From positions 434,001-498,000 of the forward strand of contig NW_024067689.1 of assembly GCF_009389715.1 (NCBI RefSeq): a stretch of DNA of 64,000 bases, written 5' to 3'. Source of the DNA: Phoenix dactylifera. Taxonomy: Eukaryota; Streptophyta; Magnoliopsida; Arecales; Arecaceae. The position numbers and the translations under genes were made by a program. Shown piece by piece: positions 13,645 to 26,831 of this stretch (position 1 is its first letter; the number at the start of each line of letters is the position of its first letter). The notes below the pieces were generated by a model, which saw only the letters and a program-made list of their open reading frames with translations, made no database searches and was not told where the DNA came from.

Positions 13645-14630
13645 GCAGCGAGATCGAGCAGGCCATTAGATAAAGGTTGGATGGATGGCATGCTATGATG
13701 GGGATAGTGACTTTGGTGAGATAGGTTCTTAGCTCGACGCCGATCTATTTGTTGTCCTACACCGCTTTGCCAAAGGCCCCTCTAGCGAAAGCGGAGTAAT
13801 TGTTTAGGAACTTCATATGGGGTGTGCAGGATGGAAGGGACTTCATCTTATTGCTTAGGAGGTGGTTTGCCAGCCTTGAGGCACTGGAGTTTGGGTATTT
13901 GTTCTTTGCTGATGAAAAGGGAAGCTATGGCAGCTAGGCATGTCATCCGGTTCTTACTTGAGCTGGATGGCCTATGGAGTTCTTAATGAGGGCTAACTAT
14001 GACGATCGAACCATGGCGTCGGATTTTCAGATAGGCCGGCACAGTTCATTCATCTAGCGGGAGATGTGCAATTGGGCTCCGCAAGTGACCTCTCGGATTA
14101 GGTGGGTAGTCAGCGATAGCCAGTCGATCGATGTCCTGAATGATACCTGGGTGTAAGATCTTTCTATTTGATTGTGGCCCACTATGGTTGATGTGGAGAG
14201 CTCCAGCCTTAGGGTGTGCAACCTCTTCATTTTCGAGGAGTGAAGATGGGATGCAGCGAAGGTCATGCAGGTTTTCGAGGCTCAGTTGATAGAGATGAAT
14301 TTAGCCATGTCGGTTCCCAGGGGGAGGGCCTCATAGAAGGATTTGGAGTACGACGTGCAGATTCAAGGCAAGAGCCGCTGATCTTGGGAAGATGTATAGA
14401 GCTGAAGTGTCTCGGTCGATGGATGGCAGCTAGTTGTGGAAGCTCCGTGTTCATTTCTAGGTTGCCTTGTTTTTGTAGAAGGTTATATGGGGTTGCTTTC
14501 CGACCAGGGAGTGGGGCGTGAAGCTCCACCCTACCTGTGATGGATGCCTAAATGTAGAGGAGTTTATTGAGCATGTCATGTTTAGTTGTCCAAGGGTAGT
14601 CCAGGTGTGGCAGCTAACCAGATCCAACTG
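13645..14630 (+). mobile_element. Dead LINE fragment (end of reverse transcriptase to zf-RVT)
   Basis: Read in shifting plus frames, this matches ORF2 of the intact LINE at 49549-53691, roughly residues 795-1115. Recognisable pieces are MMGIVTLVR near 13695, FRNFIWG near 13810, a VCQP block near 13870 and the zinc-binding VEEFIEHVMFSCPR near 14560. In-frame stops and several indels break it. Neither a poly-A tail nor a 5' end was found, so it is an internal remnant. Confidence 0.8.
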
Positions 14631-17600
14631 GTGATAGGGGGAGGGCCTATATCGATCCAATCCCTCCTCAATTCAAATTCTAAAGAAGGAAAAAAAGATT
14701 TCAATAGATCCATAGATGGAATTTAGACCAAGATTAAAATGGGCTTTAAGAAGAAAACAAGCTAAGCATGTTAATGGGTCTAATACTTATATGAAATCCA
14801 GCCTAATTCTGCTAGATTATCTAAACAAGCCTTAAAGAGATGTCCCCTGTTGGTTGATAATGGAGCTAATCGAAAGCTAATGGCACAAAGGCAACTTATA
14901 GCTCTTTGCATTCCTTTCATACATGTTGCAACTTTCACATTAAGTATCAGTATTTGATTATATATGTTCACTGGCCATCAGCCAATAGCAACACAATTTT
15001 TAAGAACAACGATCATAATTTAATTAATATATTTTAGATTGCAAGCCAAACAACCCCTTATTTATTGTTCTTTCTAAATTAGCTCAAGTAAAGGCGTCTT
15101 CTTCAAATCATCAATTTGTAGTCCTCGATAATCTAAAATACTGCATCTATTTTCTTCATTAAAGCATATCAGAGCGAATGCATACAAAAAATTTTGTATC
15201 TCCACTAAATTAATACCTAATTACAGGTAAGTAACACAAGGTCACAAGCTTCTCAAGTCAACTACTTGTAAGTTGCAGCTAATCACTCATGAGTTGTAGA
15301 ATGTGATAAAAAGGGGCTACAATTGTTGTGGTTTATTCACTCCAAAACAACTGGAATTTTTAACTCCTTTGTAGATAATTTTAATCCCTCCTCTTTTTTT
15401 CAACGCAATTTTGTGGACACTCATACAAATTCGTTTTTGCATGGCTTAGTGTGACTGTTATTTTATTTGCTTCAAGTCATCAAAAATGTCCTTTCAACTC
15501 GTAACGTAGTTCTTTCTTCCCTTAGCTCCCATTCCCGGAATAAGGCAACAAATGTAGCTCCGTGCCGCTAAAATATCTATTAAAAAGAGATGAATGGGAG
15601 GTTTTTTTTTTTTTGATACAACGACGGCTCATATGTGATGGATGTAAATGCGCCAACAAAATCAGAAATCAAAATACTATATAAAGACTCTAGCATTGGC
15701 CTGTGGTTTCCCTAATCAGCCGCATCATTCGCCTCTCAGTAGACATGCGAAATCTGATGGAAGGCATACTCCTTTAATGGTCTATAAATATTACGGAGCA
15801 ACGGCCGATCGGCTTTTCAAAGTTGAGGCAAACACAAATATTAAATGTGCTAGTACTAAAAACCAGCTCTATGCCATTTAACAGCTCCATCGTGCTGCTT
15901 CAATTAGATAACGCAGGAAACCGCAGCTAATAACGCGAGGATATTTTTTTTATAAAAAAAGATTTTGTTATACATAAAAATTAGGAAAAACTCAAGGTCT
16001 GCTCCAGTTGGGAGGCCCCAGACCATGAAGCAACACACATATAATCTAGATAAACGAAACCTCATGTTCCCATATAGGAATATTTTTCAAAAAGTTTAGA
16101 TCACCAGGAACCATGATCGCAATGTTTGACTTATGGTAAGATAAAAACGCACATCAGATTCCCAAGTCTCGGTCAATCACAACCAATTGGTGCATTAGGG
16201 TGCGTTAATTTAAATCTAGTTGGATGTGTTAGGTTTGCAGTTGGAATCAGAATGTATTTGAATGAAAATCGAAATAAACATATTTTCTGACGCATTTGGT
16301 TTATGATTGGAATCGAAATCAAAATCGAAAAATTAATTAAGCAGAAAAAATATTTTTGAAGAATTAATTAAAAATAGATGGGTATTTTTTTAAAAATTAT
16401 TTTTTGATATAAATATAATGGAATGGGATTTAAATTTTGGAAGGTGAATCGAAATTAGATTTTGAGAAATTGGGGTAATTCTCATTGGAATGGAAATGAG
16501 AATCTTAAATCAAATAACTGTTGTTTATTCTTGTTCCCATTTTGGATCTAACTTTTTTCAATCAAACATGTTTTTAATTATTTTAATTGATGGATTTTCT
16601 CTGAATGTAAGAGGAGAATGCGGTTGCCATATTAGGACCTAAATTGATTCCTTATTTTATTTGAGATGTCATTTTTTTTTCTTTGGTACATTAGAGGGAC
16701 CAAGCCCAACAAAAAGAAGACGCACTTACGATCCAAGATGGGTACGTTCCTATAAATCAACAAGCGCCAAAAGGGAAAGATTAGGATGTAGGGTGTAGCT
16801 GGCTAGGTGGTCCTCATTTGCATAAGCTAACCAAATTGGGAGTTGGCTTCTTTGTTATCCCGAGTGGCCATGAATATCGTGCGTAAAAGACTTAGCCTAA
16901 ATTATGTGTCACAACCTAGAATCTCACTAAAACAAACTAGCCGAAAGTATTATTTAGGTTTCTCGACCCTATAAGAGTATCCAAAATTTAGTTAGTGCAT
17001 AGCATCCTCGTCGAGCTAAGAATTCAAATTCATTTAAATCTAATTACAAGCACCACAATCGGTCGGTGATCGACTCCTATAAACCCGTGTTGCATGCAAA
17101 ACTATTTTATCATAATTCGGGACCTCATTCAATAAAGTTAGTCAGGAGATATCTAAACTTTATTCAAGATATAGCTGATATGAGCCTAAATACATGCTCG
17201 TACCGATTTTCATATTATGTTATATAAGGGAGGAAGCTAAAATTTAGAGTTGGCATGATTAATCCTTGCACCGCTGTTAGCGAATCTATTTCCAGCGGGG
17301 GCGAGCCCGTATATAATGCCGTATTCAATTTGATCTCTTGTAACGAAGCCAGCACCGGTCAATGTCATTTCAAGACGCAAAAGTTTGCATATCCACGAAA
17401 CCAGGTCACATTCACCCGTCGCATACTTCACGACGACGCCGTAAACTGGCGGACGAGATAACTTCATGCGTCAAAGCGTCAATCTTGGACGGCGGATTTA
17501 TCGTTCGCATAATAATTCTTGTGCGCGTGTGGTCAATAACCAAATAGGCTAAAAAGGTACAGGAAAGTCGGAATCAGACCTTCGAGGCACAAGCCTGCTG

Positions 17601-17770
17601 CCCGTTGCCACGCGTCTCCGATGGGAATGGACTATTACGCATATTATCCAATTGTCTCATGCCGCGTGGCATAGATTTTTTTTTTTTTTTGGGTTTACCG
17701 TGGTTGGGATCCATAGCGGGGCTCCTCCGCCCTGAAGGGAATAATTCGTCCGGCACTCAATGGACGCACC
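14631..17770. other. Intergenic DNA with possible MITE remnants
   Basis: No coding frame is supported. A stretch at about 16195-16560 carries paired GGAATCGAAATC / ATTGGAATGGAAATGAGAATC-like segments in opposite sense and may be a decayed MITE, but no clear terminal repeats or target duplication could be fixed. Homopolymer T runs at 15603-15616 and 17678-17691 may be old retroposon tails. The last 100 bases are the V-ATPase gene promoter. Confidence 0.4.
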
Positions 17771-17778
17771 TATAAATA
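17771..17778 (+). promoter_or_regulatory. TATA box of the V-ATPase subunit E gene
   Basis: TATAAATA lies 144 bases before the start codon of the plus-strand subunit E gene, in a GC-rich context. Plant TATA boxes sit about 30 bases before the transcription start, so transcription should begin near 17805 and leave a leader of about 110 bases. Confidence 0.6.
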
Positions 17779-17914
17779 CGGGATACGGCCGTCATCACCG
17801 TGTCTTCTTCTCCGTCTACCCGCAGCTTTCCTTCTCCCTTCTCGACCGGGGAAAGTTCGAAGTTTCGGGAGCTCGATCCATCGATAGCCGTCGGATCTCC
17901 GCCGCGATCCGAAG

Positions 17915-20900
17915 ATGAACGACGCTGATGTGGCCAAGCAGATCCAGCAGATGGTGCGGTTCATCCGCCAGGAGGCGGAGGAGAAGGCCAACGAGATCTC
18001 CGTCTCCGCCGAAGAGGTTCCGATCTCTCTCCCCTTTTGTTGATCCCATTTCTCCATATCTTTGCTAAATTCTGCTGTGAGATTTCCATTCATCTGGCCA
18101 TTTTTTCCCCGGATTCTCTTGGTGATGTTTATTTGACTGATCTGTTATCGTTTATTGGTAATTTAGGGAAATCTTGATAGATTGGTTCTGTGATTATCTA
18201 TAATTTGGCATGAAAGAAGCTTAGAAGAGTAATTTTTATCCTTCCTGTGATGATTAATTTGGATGGATGACGCTGATGGGATGTACTAAAGATTACGCGA
18301 GGATATCATGGAAAAAGTTGATCTTCTGAGTTTTGCTATCGTTGTGCTTCTTTAGATCGCTAATATTTTGTTGAATCAATTGGTGTTTCGGTGTTTGTGT
18401 TCTGATTATAGAGTTATTCTACATTGCAGAAGTAACAAATGAGCCTATCTATCAGCTGCTGGAGATGTACATCCCAATATCCTGGAATTTTTGTTAACAG
18501 TGCTGATTTTTCTTTTCATCTTTTTCTAAATCATTTAGTTGCTTGTTGGAAGCCCATTAATTTGACAAGGTGTCGATGCAGAATTAGTTGATTGGCTGGG
18601 TTAGGTGGCAGAAAAGAGAAGCTAACTTGTAATCATAGAAAGAAGATTTCATTTTACTGTGCCGATTAGCACTGTTTATTGCTGTTTAATGCCAGGCAAC
18701 TAGTCAAACAGATCATTCATCATAAGCTTCAAGGGCTTAATGAATGGATTTATCTTCACATATTAGGGATTAAGTTTTAAATGGTGAAGTTAAAAATTTG
18801 GATACGGAGAATGATAATCTTTCTTAATAAATAAAAAAAATTACTGCAAGGGCTACAAACAACAGAGGAATATCTAGATAATTGGAAACTGAAATCAGAT
18901 TACAATGTTTTTTTTGGGTAATGATGAAGGATTTTGCTGCAATGCGAAATAGCCTCTTTATGTTTTGCAATTCTTGCTGTTTTACTGATTGTTGTGCTCA
19001 TATAAATGCCGTTTTACCGATTTGAATTCTTTCTTTTATCTTTCCCTCCCTAAAGTCTTGTTCTATGCGTTGATGGCCTTGTAGGAATTTAACATCGAGA
19101 AATTGCAACTTTTTGAAGCTGAAAAGAAGAAGATCAGACAAGAATATGAACGAAAGGAGAAACTGGTCGAAGTTCGGAGAAAAATGTAATCCTCTTGGCA
19201 CCTCTTCTTTTTGTTCTTTGACATTCATTTTCTTTTGTTATTTGTTTTCCCTGCTGACAAACTTTAAAAGACGGTTAACCCAAGAGAACTGGTGCACAGA
19301 GCAATGTGTCTCGTAAATTCAAGAGACGAATATGAAACCTAAAAGAAGGAAAAGCACTAGATTAAAGTGAACACTTCATGGTTGAGGCCCAATCCCACTA
19401 AAGAAATGACAAAAATCTAATTGTACACCATATAGCTGACAAAAATTCATATCAATAAATTCTAAAATGCACCACTACTTCCAAAGTTTATGCTCAAACT
19501 ACCTTCTTATTTGTTTCAAAGTTGCAGCAAGTATTAATCTATGCTTGAATCTTGCATCACTTTGTCTAATGGGTTTTTCAGCAATGTTCAATTTCTTTCA
19601 TTTACCTCATATGTTCAACTAAATTTTCTAACAAAATCTATTCTCTGAGCAACAATGTAGCACATGTTATGGGATACCATAGAGGCCTGATTAGCCCCCA
19701 TAGATTTAATGTATTCATTGTTTAAGGAAGCAACTAGAAGGGAAGGAGGCTCTTCTAGGCGAGTGGTCCAGAGGAAAGTGCAAAATCAGTTTACCCTTAT
19801 AGATTAAAATTGTAGAAGATGATACGAGAGTGTTGAACAATCACCACTAAGGCATATTTTAAGATGCCATATTGGGGGAACTCATGCACATACACTGTAA
19901 GATAGCAAGCCATGTACAGGCATATGAAGAGAGTAAAGTGATATGTTATGATTGCAACTTATGAATTATAAGCATGTAGGCACATGCATATATGCATGTA
20001 TGCGTTAAAGTTTTTAGTTTGTAGGCACATGCATATATGTTCAACTATGCATACATGCATATATGCATGTGCCTACATGCTTATAAAAGCTAACACTTGT
20101 GAACATCTATCAGCATGATGTCATGGTTTGACAAAGTTTACTTTTTCTTTCTGCAGTGAGTATTCTATGCAGCTGAATGCTTCTCGTATCAAAGTTCTTC
20201 AGGCGCAGGATGATTTAGTCAACTCCATGAAGGAGGCTGCGGGGAAGGAACTCCTGCATATCAGCCATGATCAATATGCATATGAAAAGCTTCTGAAAGA
20301 ACTGATTGTTCAGGTATCAGAGTTTGAGCATATTTTCTTGTAATTACTAGTATTGGATGCTTAAAATACCATGGCCATTTCCCATGACAACACAAAATTG
20401 ATGAGTTAGTATGCTATGCAATGAAAAGCTATAAACCAGACAAAGATCTTGCATTAATGTGATTGCAAAAGGAGGAAAAAGCATGGCTTAGATAATTTTT
20501 TGTTTAGATGCTGCATATGATACGGCCGGAATAGTCACTAAATATTGGTGAGATAACTCAAATTTCTTGTCAATTGTTAACCACTTTAGTTGCAATATCA
20601 GTGCTTTCTATCATTCCAAGCTAATTCATCATTACTTAAATATCTTTGCTTTCCATAACTTGGTTCCATTTGCCATCTTTTATTATTATTATTATTATTA
20701 TTAGATACTAAGCTAATACTCCTCTTTTAATCATTTTAGAGCTTGCTTAGATTGAAGGAACCAGCCGTATTGCTGCGCTGTCGTGAAGCTGACCTTTATC
20801 TTGTGCAGTCAGTTTTGGATTCAGCAAAGAATGAATATGCAGAGAAAGCAAATGTTGTTCCTCCTGAAATTGTAGTAGACTACAATGTCTACCTGCCCCC

Positions 20901-23521
20901 AGCTCCTACCCATCATCATGCACATGGCCTCTTTTGGTAGTGCACCTTCCATCTAAGTTCATAAATGTTTAGTGATTAAATATCTGAGCTGAATATCAAT
21001 AGTTTTGCAGTCATAACTGAGAGGCCAATCCTAATCGATTTATTTAGATGCTTGTAGACTTCATGCTTTAGTTTAGTTTTTTCATAAACGACAACTTGAT
21101 ACACTTAGAAGCTTGGAAGGGAATATATAATTTTTATTAATACTCACAATTGCTTGTAAAATGCACCAAATGCTGTATAATATGCAAAATCATGGCTTCA
21201 TATCTTGGAGGGATAAAAGTAAATATCAAATCATTGGTTAAGAAACTCTCTACATGTTTATGTCCAAGTAGGCACATGTATTTAGAGAAAACAAATAATT
21301 TCTGATTATCATGATGAGAGTTTGATTAATTTCTACAAATTTCCTTTATATTCCTTAATATCTGTATTGCAGTTACCTCTAATATTATCACAACTATAAG
21401 ATGCAACCCATTTTTTATATCTAAGGGAACCTGTTGACTAAATGTATCATAACCATCATGACAACTCCATGTTATCTAAGGACTTCAGAAGGATGTTATT
21501 TTCCTTATGCACTGATCAAATGATTCACCCTGCAAAAAATATTAGAGGAAAGTTGATGGTGAATCAGTCAGTAGGCCATTAAAATGATAAGCAAAGGTCA
21601 ACATCAAAATAGCAATGACCAAATAATTGAACACCTCTGTTTAGATAAAACAACCAATAGAAGGTGCTTGAATTCCACAATGAACTATTCCACTAAATAC
21701 ATGCTCTTAACAAACTTCCCTATGACTAAATCAACATGTTCTTAGAGAACAAGCAAATTTGTGAAGTTCATCATCGAAGAAGGGAAAAAGGTATCTTCAA
21801 GAAATCCATAAGATGCTCTTGATGGGATGGTATTTGGTTCATACACCAATGGATATCAAGTGATTTCATCATCCATCATAACCATCTCTTCTTCAAAGAA
21901 CTTCAAAGTCGGAACATGAATTTCGAAAAAATCATTGGAATCTCCAAGGAAATCCCCATTCGTAATCCAGTGTTTTTAAATAGTCATTAACTCCAACTGT
22001 CAGTCCTGCTCTTATTTAATCTTTTTTGTTCAAGCCATGCATACAAGTAACAAGGCCAAAAATCTCTGATATCTCATGCCAAATACACCATCATCTCCGA
22101 AATCGAGGTCCATATTTATCAATCAAAACAGTATTCCATCTTTGTGGGCCCTTGTCCTGCACTTATTTTCTTCCATGGAACTGGCTCTTCCATATGTTAA
22201 AAAATAAAATGGCATTTGATAATGTTGTATTGTTCTTAGGGTTCTTGTTCTAGTTGCATTAGTGGCTTTAGGTGTTAACTCATTAATCCTGTGGGATTTT
22301 TGCCTTTTGTTTATTTTCTATATGGTGACTCTAATTATAAAGGATCATCAATGATGACTGATGATGGGTTTTAATGATTCAGCTCTGGAGGTGTTGTCTT
22401 GGCTTCTATAGATGGGAAGATCGTTATTGAGAACACACTTGATGCAAGGCTGGATGTTGTCTTCCGGAAGAAACTTCCAGAGGTGCTTACTTTCTCTTCA
22501 CTGGATAATTTGACTTCTTTGAGCTTCGTCAACAAGTTGGCAATTTGTTGAGAAAACAAAGTGCTCTGAATATCTTATCCCAGTGCATGCATGGAAAATT
22601 TCTGCATGGACACCCTAATCTGCTGCCTACTTCAAGTCAGTCACTGTCTGACAATGTGCAATCATCAGTCCCACCATTAGATGCCGGGCAGTGATAATGT
22701 TTTTGGAAAAAATAGACAGCAGATTGGGACATCTATGGAAATTTGTTTTAGCATCTGAATTCAATTCTAGTTGTTAGGCATTATGGTGTTGTGCTCTCTT
22801 TATTTATTCTTCTTGTTTATTTTTTCTCCTGTTTTCCTTTTCTGGTTTGAATGGACCTTGAAGGTAGATATTTATTTAATGCACATTTCTTTGAGCCTTA
22901 TAATATAATTTGTCAATGAAAATTTAAATTTTCCGATAATTGGGTTCAGTAATCATGGTATTACTGGCTAATATGCTGTCCTCCCTATGCTGCCCAAAAA
23001 ACTGTGTAAATATCAACTCAACGTGCTTCTTTGCAGAATAATTTAAATTTTGTAAGGGGCACTCTGACATGCTTTAAGAACCAAGATACATTTAAGTGTG
23101 ATATTGACCCTAATCTATGAAGACCTTTGTCTGATTATGGAGTCAGCATTATCCCATGATAAAATTTTTAAACACTTCCTGGTTCTTAGTTTGTAGATTA
23201 TTTAGTTTTTAACTTGTGGGAGTCTTAGTGCTTCCTCGGCAACTGATATGTTCAGACATTATTTGTGAAAATTTGACATGGCCACATGAACACATTACTC
23301 CTTCCTATGTGGAATGTAATCCCCAGAATTGTACCAAATCACGTTATGCTTTCCATTAAATCTTGTTTTAGTCCATTTCAGATCTAATTTCATCAGATAC
23401 ATAATTTTCCTTCTAAACTTTTTTTTTTTTAAAATGTAAATTTGCGTTCTAAACTTGCTGCAACTTTTTGTCTCTTTTATTGCAGATCCGGAGGCATCTC
23501 TTTGGCCAGGTTATTGCTTGA
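17915..23521 (+). CDS. VHA-E: V-type proton ATPase subunit E
   Basis: This is a peripheral stalk subunit of the V1 sector, acting as part of the stator that couples ATP hydrolysis to proton pumping into vacuole, TGN and endosomes. Six exons (17915-18016, 19085-19185, 20157-20313, 20740-20936, 22383-22482 and 23486-23521) join in frame into 230 residues, the usual plant VHA-E length. The N terminus begins MNDADVAKQIQQMVRFIRQE and continues as a long charged coiled coil (about residues 1-100, with FEAEKKKIRQEYERKEKLVE). The conserved C-terminal half carries LLRLKEPAVLLRCREAD, a short histidine-rich loop (THHHAHG), SGGVVLAS, ENTLDARLDVVFRKKLPEIR and the final RRHLFGQV. All borders are GT-AG with matching phases. 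The TATA box at 17771 supports the start. No break or missing region was seen. Confidence 0.96.
19967..20085. repeat. Perfect 37-bp inverted repeat in VHA-E intron 2
   Basis: The arms 19967-20003 and 20049-20085 are exact reverse complements, each built from GCATG/CATGC-rich units around a core containing GTAGGCACATGCATATATGC. The 45-bp loop holds a third, direct copy of part of the arm (about 20021-20039). The element lies between exons 2 and 3 and would fold into a stable hairpin in the pre-mRNA. No terminal duplication was identified. Confidence 0.9.
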
Positions 23522-24129
23522 TCAACCGGTTTAATTTGGTAATGCTGCAAATTTCATTTGTTTGGATAATAAGTGATGGCTCATCCATTAGCGATCAGAC
23601 CTGTTTGTCGAAGTACTTTTGCGCCCAGTTCACTTGGAAAAAAACTCCATTCAATATCTTGTTAGCTTTAGTATCTCTACTTCATTTGATTTATCCATTT
23701 TACCTGAATTTTTGCAAAACTCTTCATCATTCTCAAATTCGATATCACTATTTTAGAAAGCTCTAGAATAAACTGATTTGGACTAAGATCTTTATCTTGA
23801 TGTATGGATTTGCTCAGCCAGTTTCACCCAGAATTCATTGGTCATAATTTGTTGTCCAGCATTACTGGTCTGTCATTAGCAGCCTGCATGCATAATGGCA
23901 GACGAAAGCTAGTTGATGCAAATTTCCAAAGTTGCCTGACCACAGTATGGTCCAAGCTTCCAGCCAATCTCATTACTTCATTAACTCTTTCTCAGTGGCA
24001 CTGAATAAAGAAGAAAGACCATTGAAGGGTGGAACATTACAGACATTATACTAGCAAAAATACATAGTTGCAGGGTAAACTCTCTCAGTTTCTCTTTGGA
24101 ATAGGGGTGGCAATGCTCCCAACGTGGAA
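23522..24129. other. Spacer between convergent genes
   Basis: The 3' flank of the V-ATPase subunit E gene (plus) meets the 3' flank of a small minus-strand gene. The longest open frames here (about 66-100 codons) show no domain or splice support. Nothing else is seen. Confidence 0.5.
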
Positions 24130-24620
24130 CTATAAGTGGAGTAGAAGGTCCCGTGCGTGAATAATGGCTGATGATGACCCAATTATGTGGACGTGCCCAT
24201 ACGCTGCTCGGCCACTTGCTTGGCCTCGAGTTGCTTCTTCGATGAATCGAGAACATCTTGACAGGTCGGTGACATCTGGCGTTTCTTTTTCTGTGCTCAG
24301 TAAAACCTCTCCTGTCCCATCCTGGAACATTACATACCTGATGGTTAGCTCATGAACAAAAACAAGCAAGCTAAGAAGTATTCAGTTTTAGTATAGATTA
24401 GAGAGAATAATTTCTAGGAGACAAGCAGGAACAAGAAACGGTGGAAGAATGAAGTGTACTGATGACAATAGTTTGAGGTAATCACCTGTTGAGGTTCCAT
24501 GGTCAAGTTGATCAATCTTCCTTCAGTCACCTCGCTCTGCAAGAGTGGCCGTGCATTCACGAGGTATTGACACCGATCTTTGGGGATGCGAAGAACAGTT
24601 GATTCAGCGGCATTGGACAT
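24130..24620 (-). CDS. Putative small two-exon gene of unknown function
   Basis: Not recognised. Two open segments on the minus strand fit a spliced gene: exon 1 at 24486-24620 (45 codons from an ATG, ending at a CAG|GTGATT donor) and exon 2 at 24130-24321 (after a TTCCAG acceptor, 63 codons plus TAG). Both are in phase 0, so the join is clean and gives 108 residues. The first part contains STVLRIPKDRCQYLVNARPL and EVTEGRLINLTMEPQQ, the second DGTGEVLLSTEKETPDVTDL and HVHIIGSSSAIIHARDLLL. It has no signal peptide or membrane helix. The leader upstream contains the CTAGGGTTT motif common in plant 5' UTRs. An upstream leader exon near 24925-25000 (donor GCAG|GTAAAA) is possible. A chance structure cannot be excluded without transcripts. 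Confidence 0.45.
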
Positions 24621-25814
24621 GTCTGTCGTTTCTCTGTGGTTGAGAAGTTTAATCACACTAGCCAATAAGAGTTCTCTTGGAAACCCTAGCAATGGAGATT
24701 TTATCGCGCCAAGACTGATTCATGCTTTATTGCCTCTTTATTACAAGTATACGCAGCTTCGAGAGTTCCAAGCGGAAATAGGATAAGGAATTAGGATTAA
24801 CGCAGACTTATCATACAATGATTAGGAATACACAGTATGCAAGTAAATACCAAAGGGATCAGGAATCCTTCTATCAAAAAAACAGAAAAGAAAAGAAAGA
24901 GAAAGAAAAAGTATAGTTTTACCTGCAAGTTGCTGTTGGGTCTCGCGATGCACTCGAGCAGAGCATATCTCAAATTTCTCAAAACGCCCTCGCCCTTTAG
25001 AGTGCGGTAGGTTTGCCTACCTTACCCTGTAATTTGAGATGGGGTCACCGAATGGTGAGGAATTTTCCATGCTTCGCTGGTTCGATCTGGAGAATATCAT
25101 CGGACATCCTAAGGTGGGCACTATGGCAGTCGTAGCAACGTTAAGCGTTGGGGATCTAGGTGCAAGCATGCAGGGCGCACTGATAATTTTTGTGGACCAC
25201 AGCTTGTGATCTGGTGGTGGACGGCTGTGATCGTCCTGAATAGCACCTTTGCTCTTTGTCTCTAAAGCAGCGAATCTCTTGCCAAATGCTAGTTCGTCAT
25301 CGCCTTGCACTAGAGCAGCCGTAATTCTCGTTTCGCAGATACAGAGCTCATGGTTCAGTCGGACTCGGTTGTGTTTGATGCCGTGATACGGTGGAAGTTG
25401 GCTACAGTGTTGTAACATGTTTCAGATGAGCTGCAGAAACTTGGAGCATTACAGGTTGGTGAGGTGTACCTACGAAAATTGACAATTGGCAAACATCCGG
25501 GGCTCAGGGGTGCTTCCTGGAAGGCCAGAGATCTTGATAAAATTTAGAGCCCATCACCACTTCTTGTCTCGGCAAACTTTTAGATGTGCTGTATATATAC
25601 TAACATGCTATATTCTAATTAACATGCAAGGTAGAACCTTTCAGTTTGGAGAGGTGTGGGCGAAGATCAAGCATATCCATGGAAAAATGGCCGATCTCTG
25701 AGTCCTATATATTTGATGACTATTTTTTCATCTTGCCTCGCAAGGCACGGCCTTGTGGATCTTCCGAATTTAGAATGCTGGTTCTATTTGCTGCAGCTTT
25801 TTTTCATCTAATGT
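24621..25814. other. Upstream region of the small gene and spacer
   Basis: A minus-strand frame at 25017-25418 stays open for 133 codons and ends in a plausible TACAG|GTAAGG donor, but it shows no family motif and the opposite strand is also partly open. It could be leader or upstream exon of the small gene. The remainder has no supported feature. Confidence 0.35.
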
Positions 25815-26240
25815 TTTGAGGACCTATACGGGCGTGTGTTTAGTCTTACATCGATTTTTCGTGAGTAGGTTTTGAGTACTTATATAGGATCAAGAAATCC
25901 AAATAATATCTTCTGGCTAGCCATTTTGAATGAGATTTTAGGTTGTTGCAAATAGTATCAGAGCGGACCTAGCACATAACCTATATGGACTAGAGAACAT
26001 TGCAACATGGATTCATTGGGGCTGACGATAAGCTGATCGTGATGTTTATGATTAGATTTGAACTCTTAGCCTAACGAGAATGTTAAAGCTTAATCGGAAG
26101 GAGTATGTGAGGATCCCTGCGGATATCCGTTAGTCCCACATCGGTTATTTGCTAGATAGATTTTGAATGCTTATATGGAATCAAAAAATTTAAATAGTAT
26201 CTTTAGCTAGCTATTTTGGATGAAATTTTGGATTATTACG
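25815..26240 (+). mobile_element. TRIM-like miniature LTR retrotransposon, decayed
   Basis: Two direct repeats (about 25815-25950 and 26106-26240) share TTTAGTC, a CACATCG-type block, AAATCCAAATAAT-like and GGCTAGC-like segments and an end near TTGTTGCA. Right after the first repeat comes TAGTATCAGAGC (25953-25964), one base away from the initiator-tRNA primer binding site TGGTATCAGAGC. A purine tract (about 26094-26103) precedes the second repeat. The internal region of about 155 bp has no coding capacity. A better-preserved relative lies at 55302-55718. Confidence 0.75.
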
Positions 26241-26831
26241 AACTTTCTTTTAGTCCAGGATGATCCATAATCGCTTTCTTCAGTGTCGCTTGTATCCCTC
26301 GATCTGTTCTGCCCACTATGGTACGGATGCGAATACCAAAAGCTCTTATTGCAACCCAACACTTTCTTTACCTTTTTTTTTTTTCTTAGTGAACTCTGTT
26401 TTCTTGCCTCCCTTTCAATCAAGAAAAAAAGTTTTGGTTAAGACCAAATCTAGGGATATAACAAAAACTAACCACAATTTTTTTATACTGCTACAGAATG
26501 CCTTGCGGGTTAAGTTTAGATATTTGGATTACTGGTACACGCATCCAGCTTCGAATACATGCATAAGTTTTCTACCAAAAAAATAAAAATAAAAATAAAA
26601 ATAAATGCATAAGTACTCATAAAATTGTCATTAATTTATCATATTCACAAATCACAGGACATACCAAGAAACGATAGTTATACGCGAGATCTGAAATATA
26701 CGAATTTAAACCCGCGCTCGTGATCTTATAAGCCCAAACTTTCATTAAATAAGCATTAGATAGCAAATAATCTTAACATTTTCTTTTAGAATAAGTGATG
26801 GGTAGAAGAGCCTTGATATATATATTTTTTA

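Noticed and set aside
16880..17230. Possible LTR fragment (TGTGTCACAACCTAG start, AT-rich body)
   Set aside because: No second copy, primer site or target duplication was found.
25017..25418. 133-codon minus-strand frame as a separate gene
   Set aside because: No family motif or codon-level support. It ends in a possible donor and may be leader sequence, so it is only mentioned in the spacer entry.
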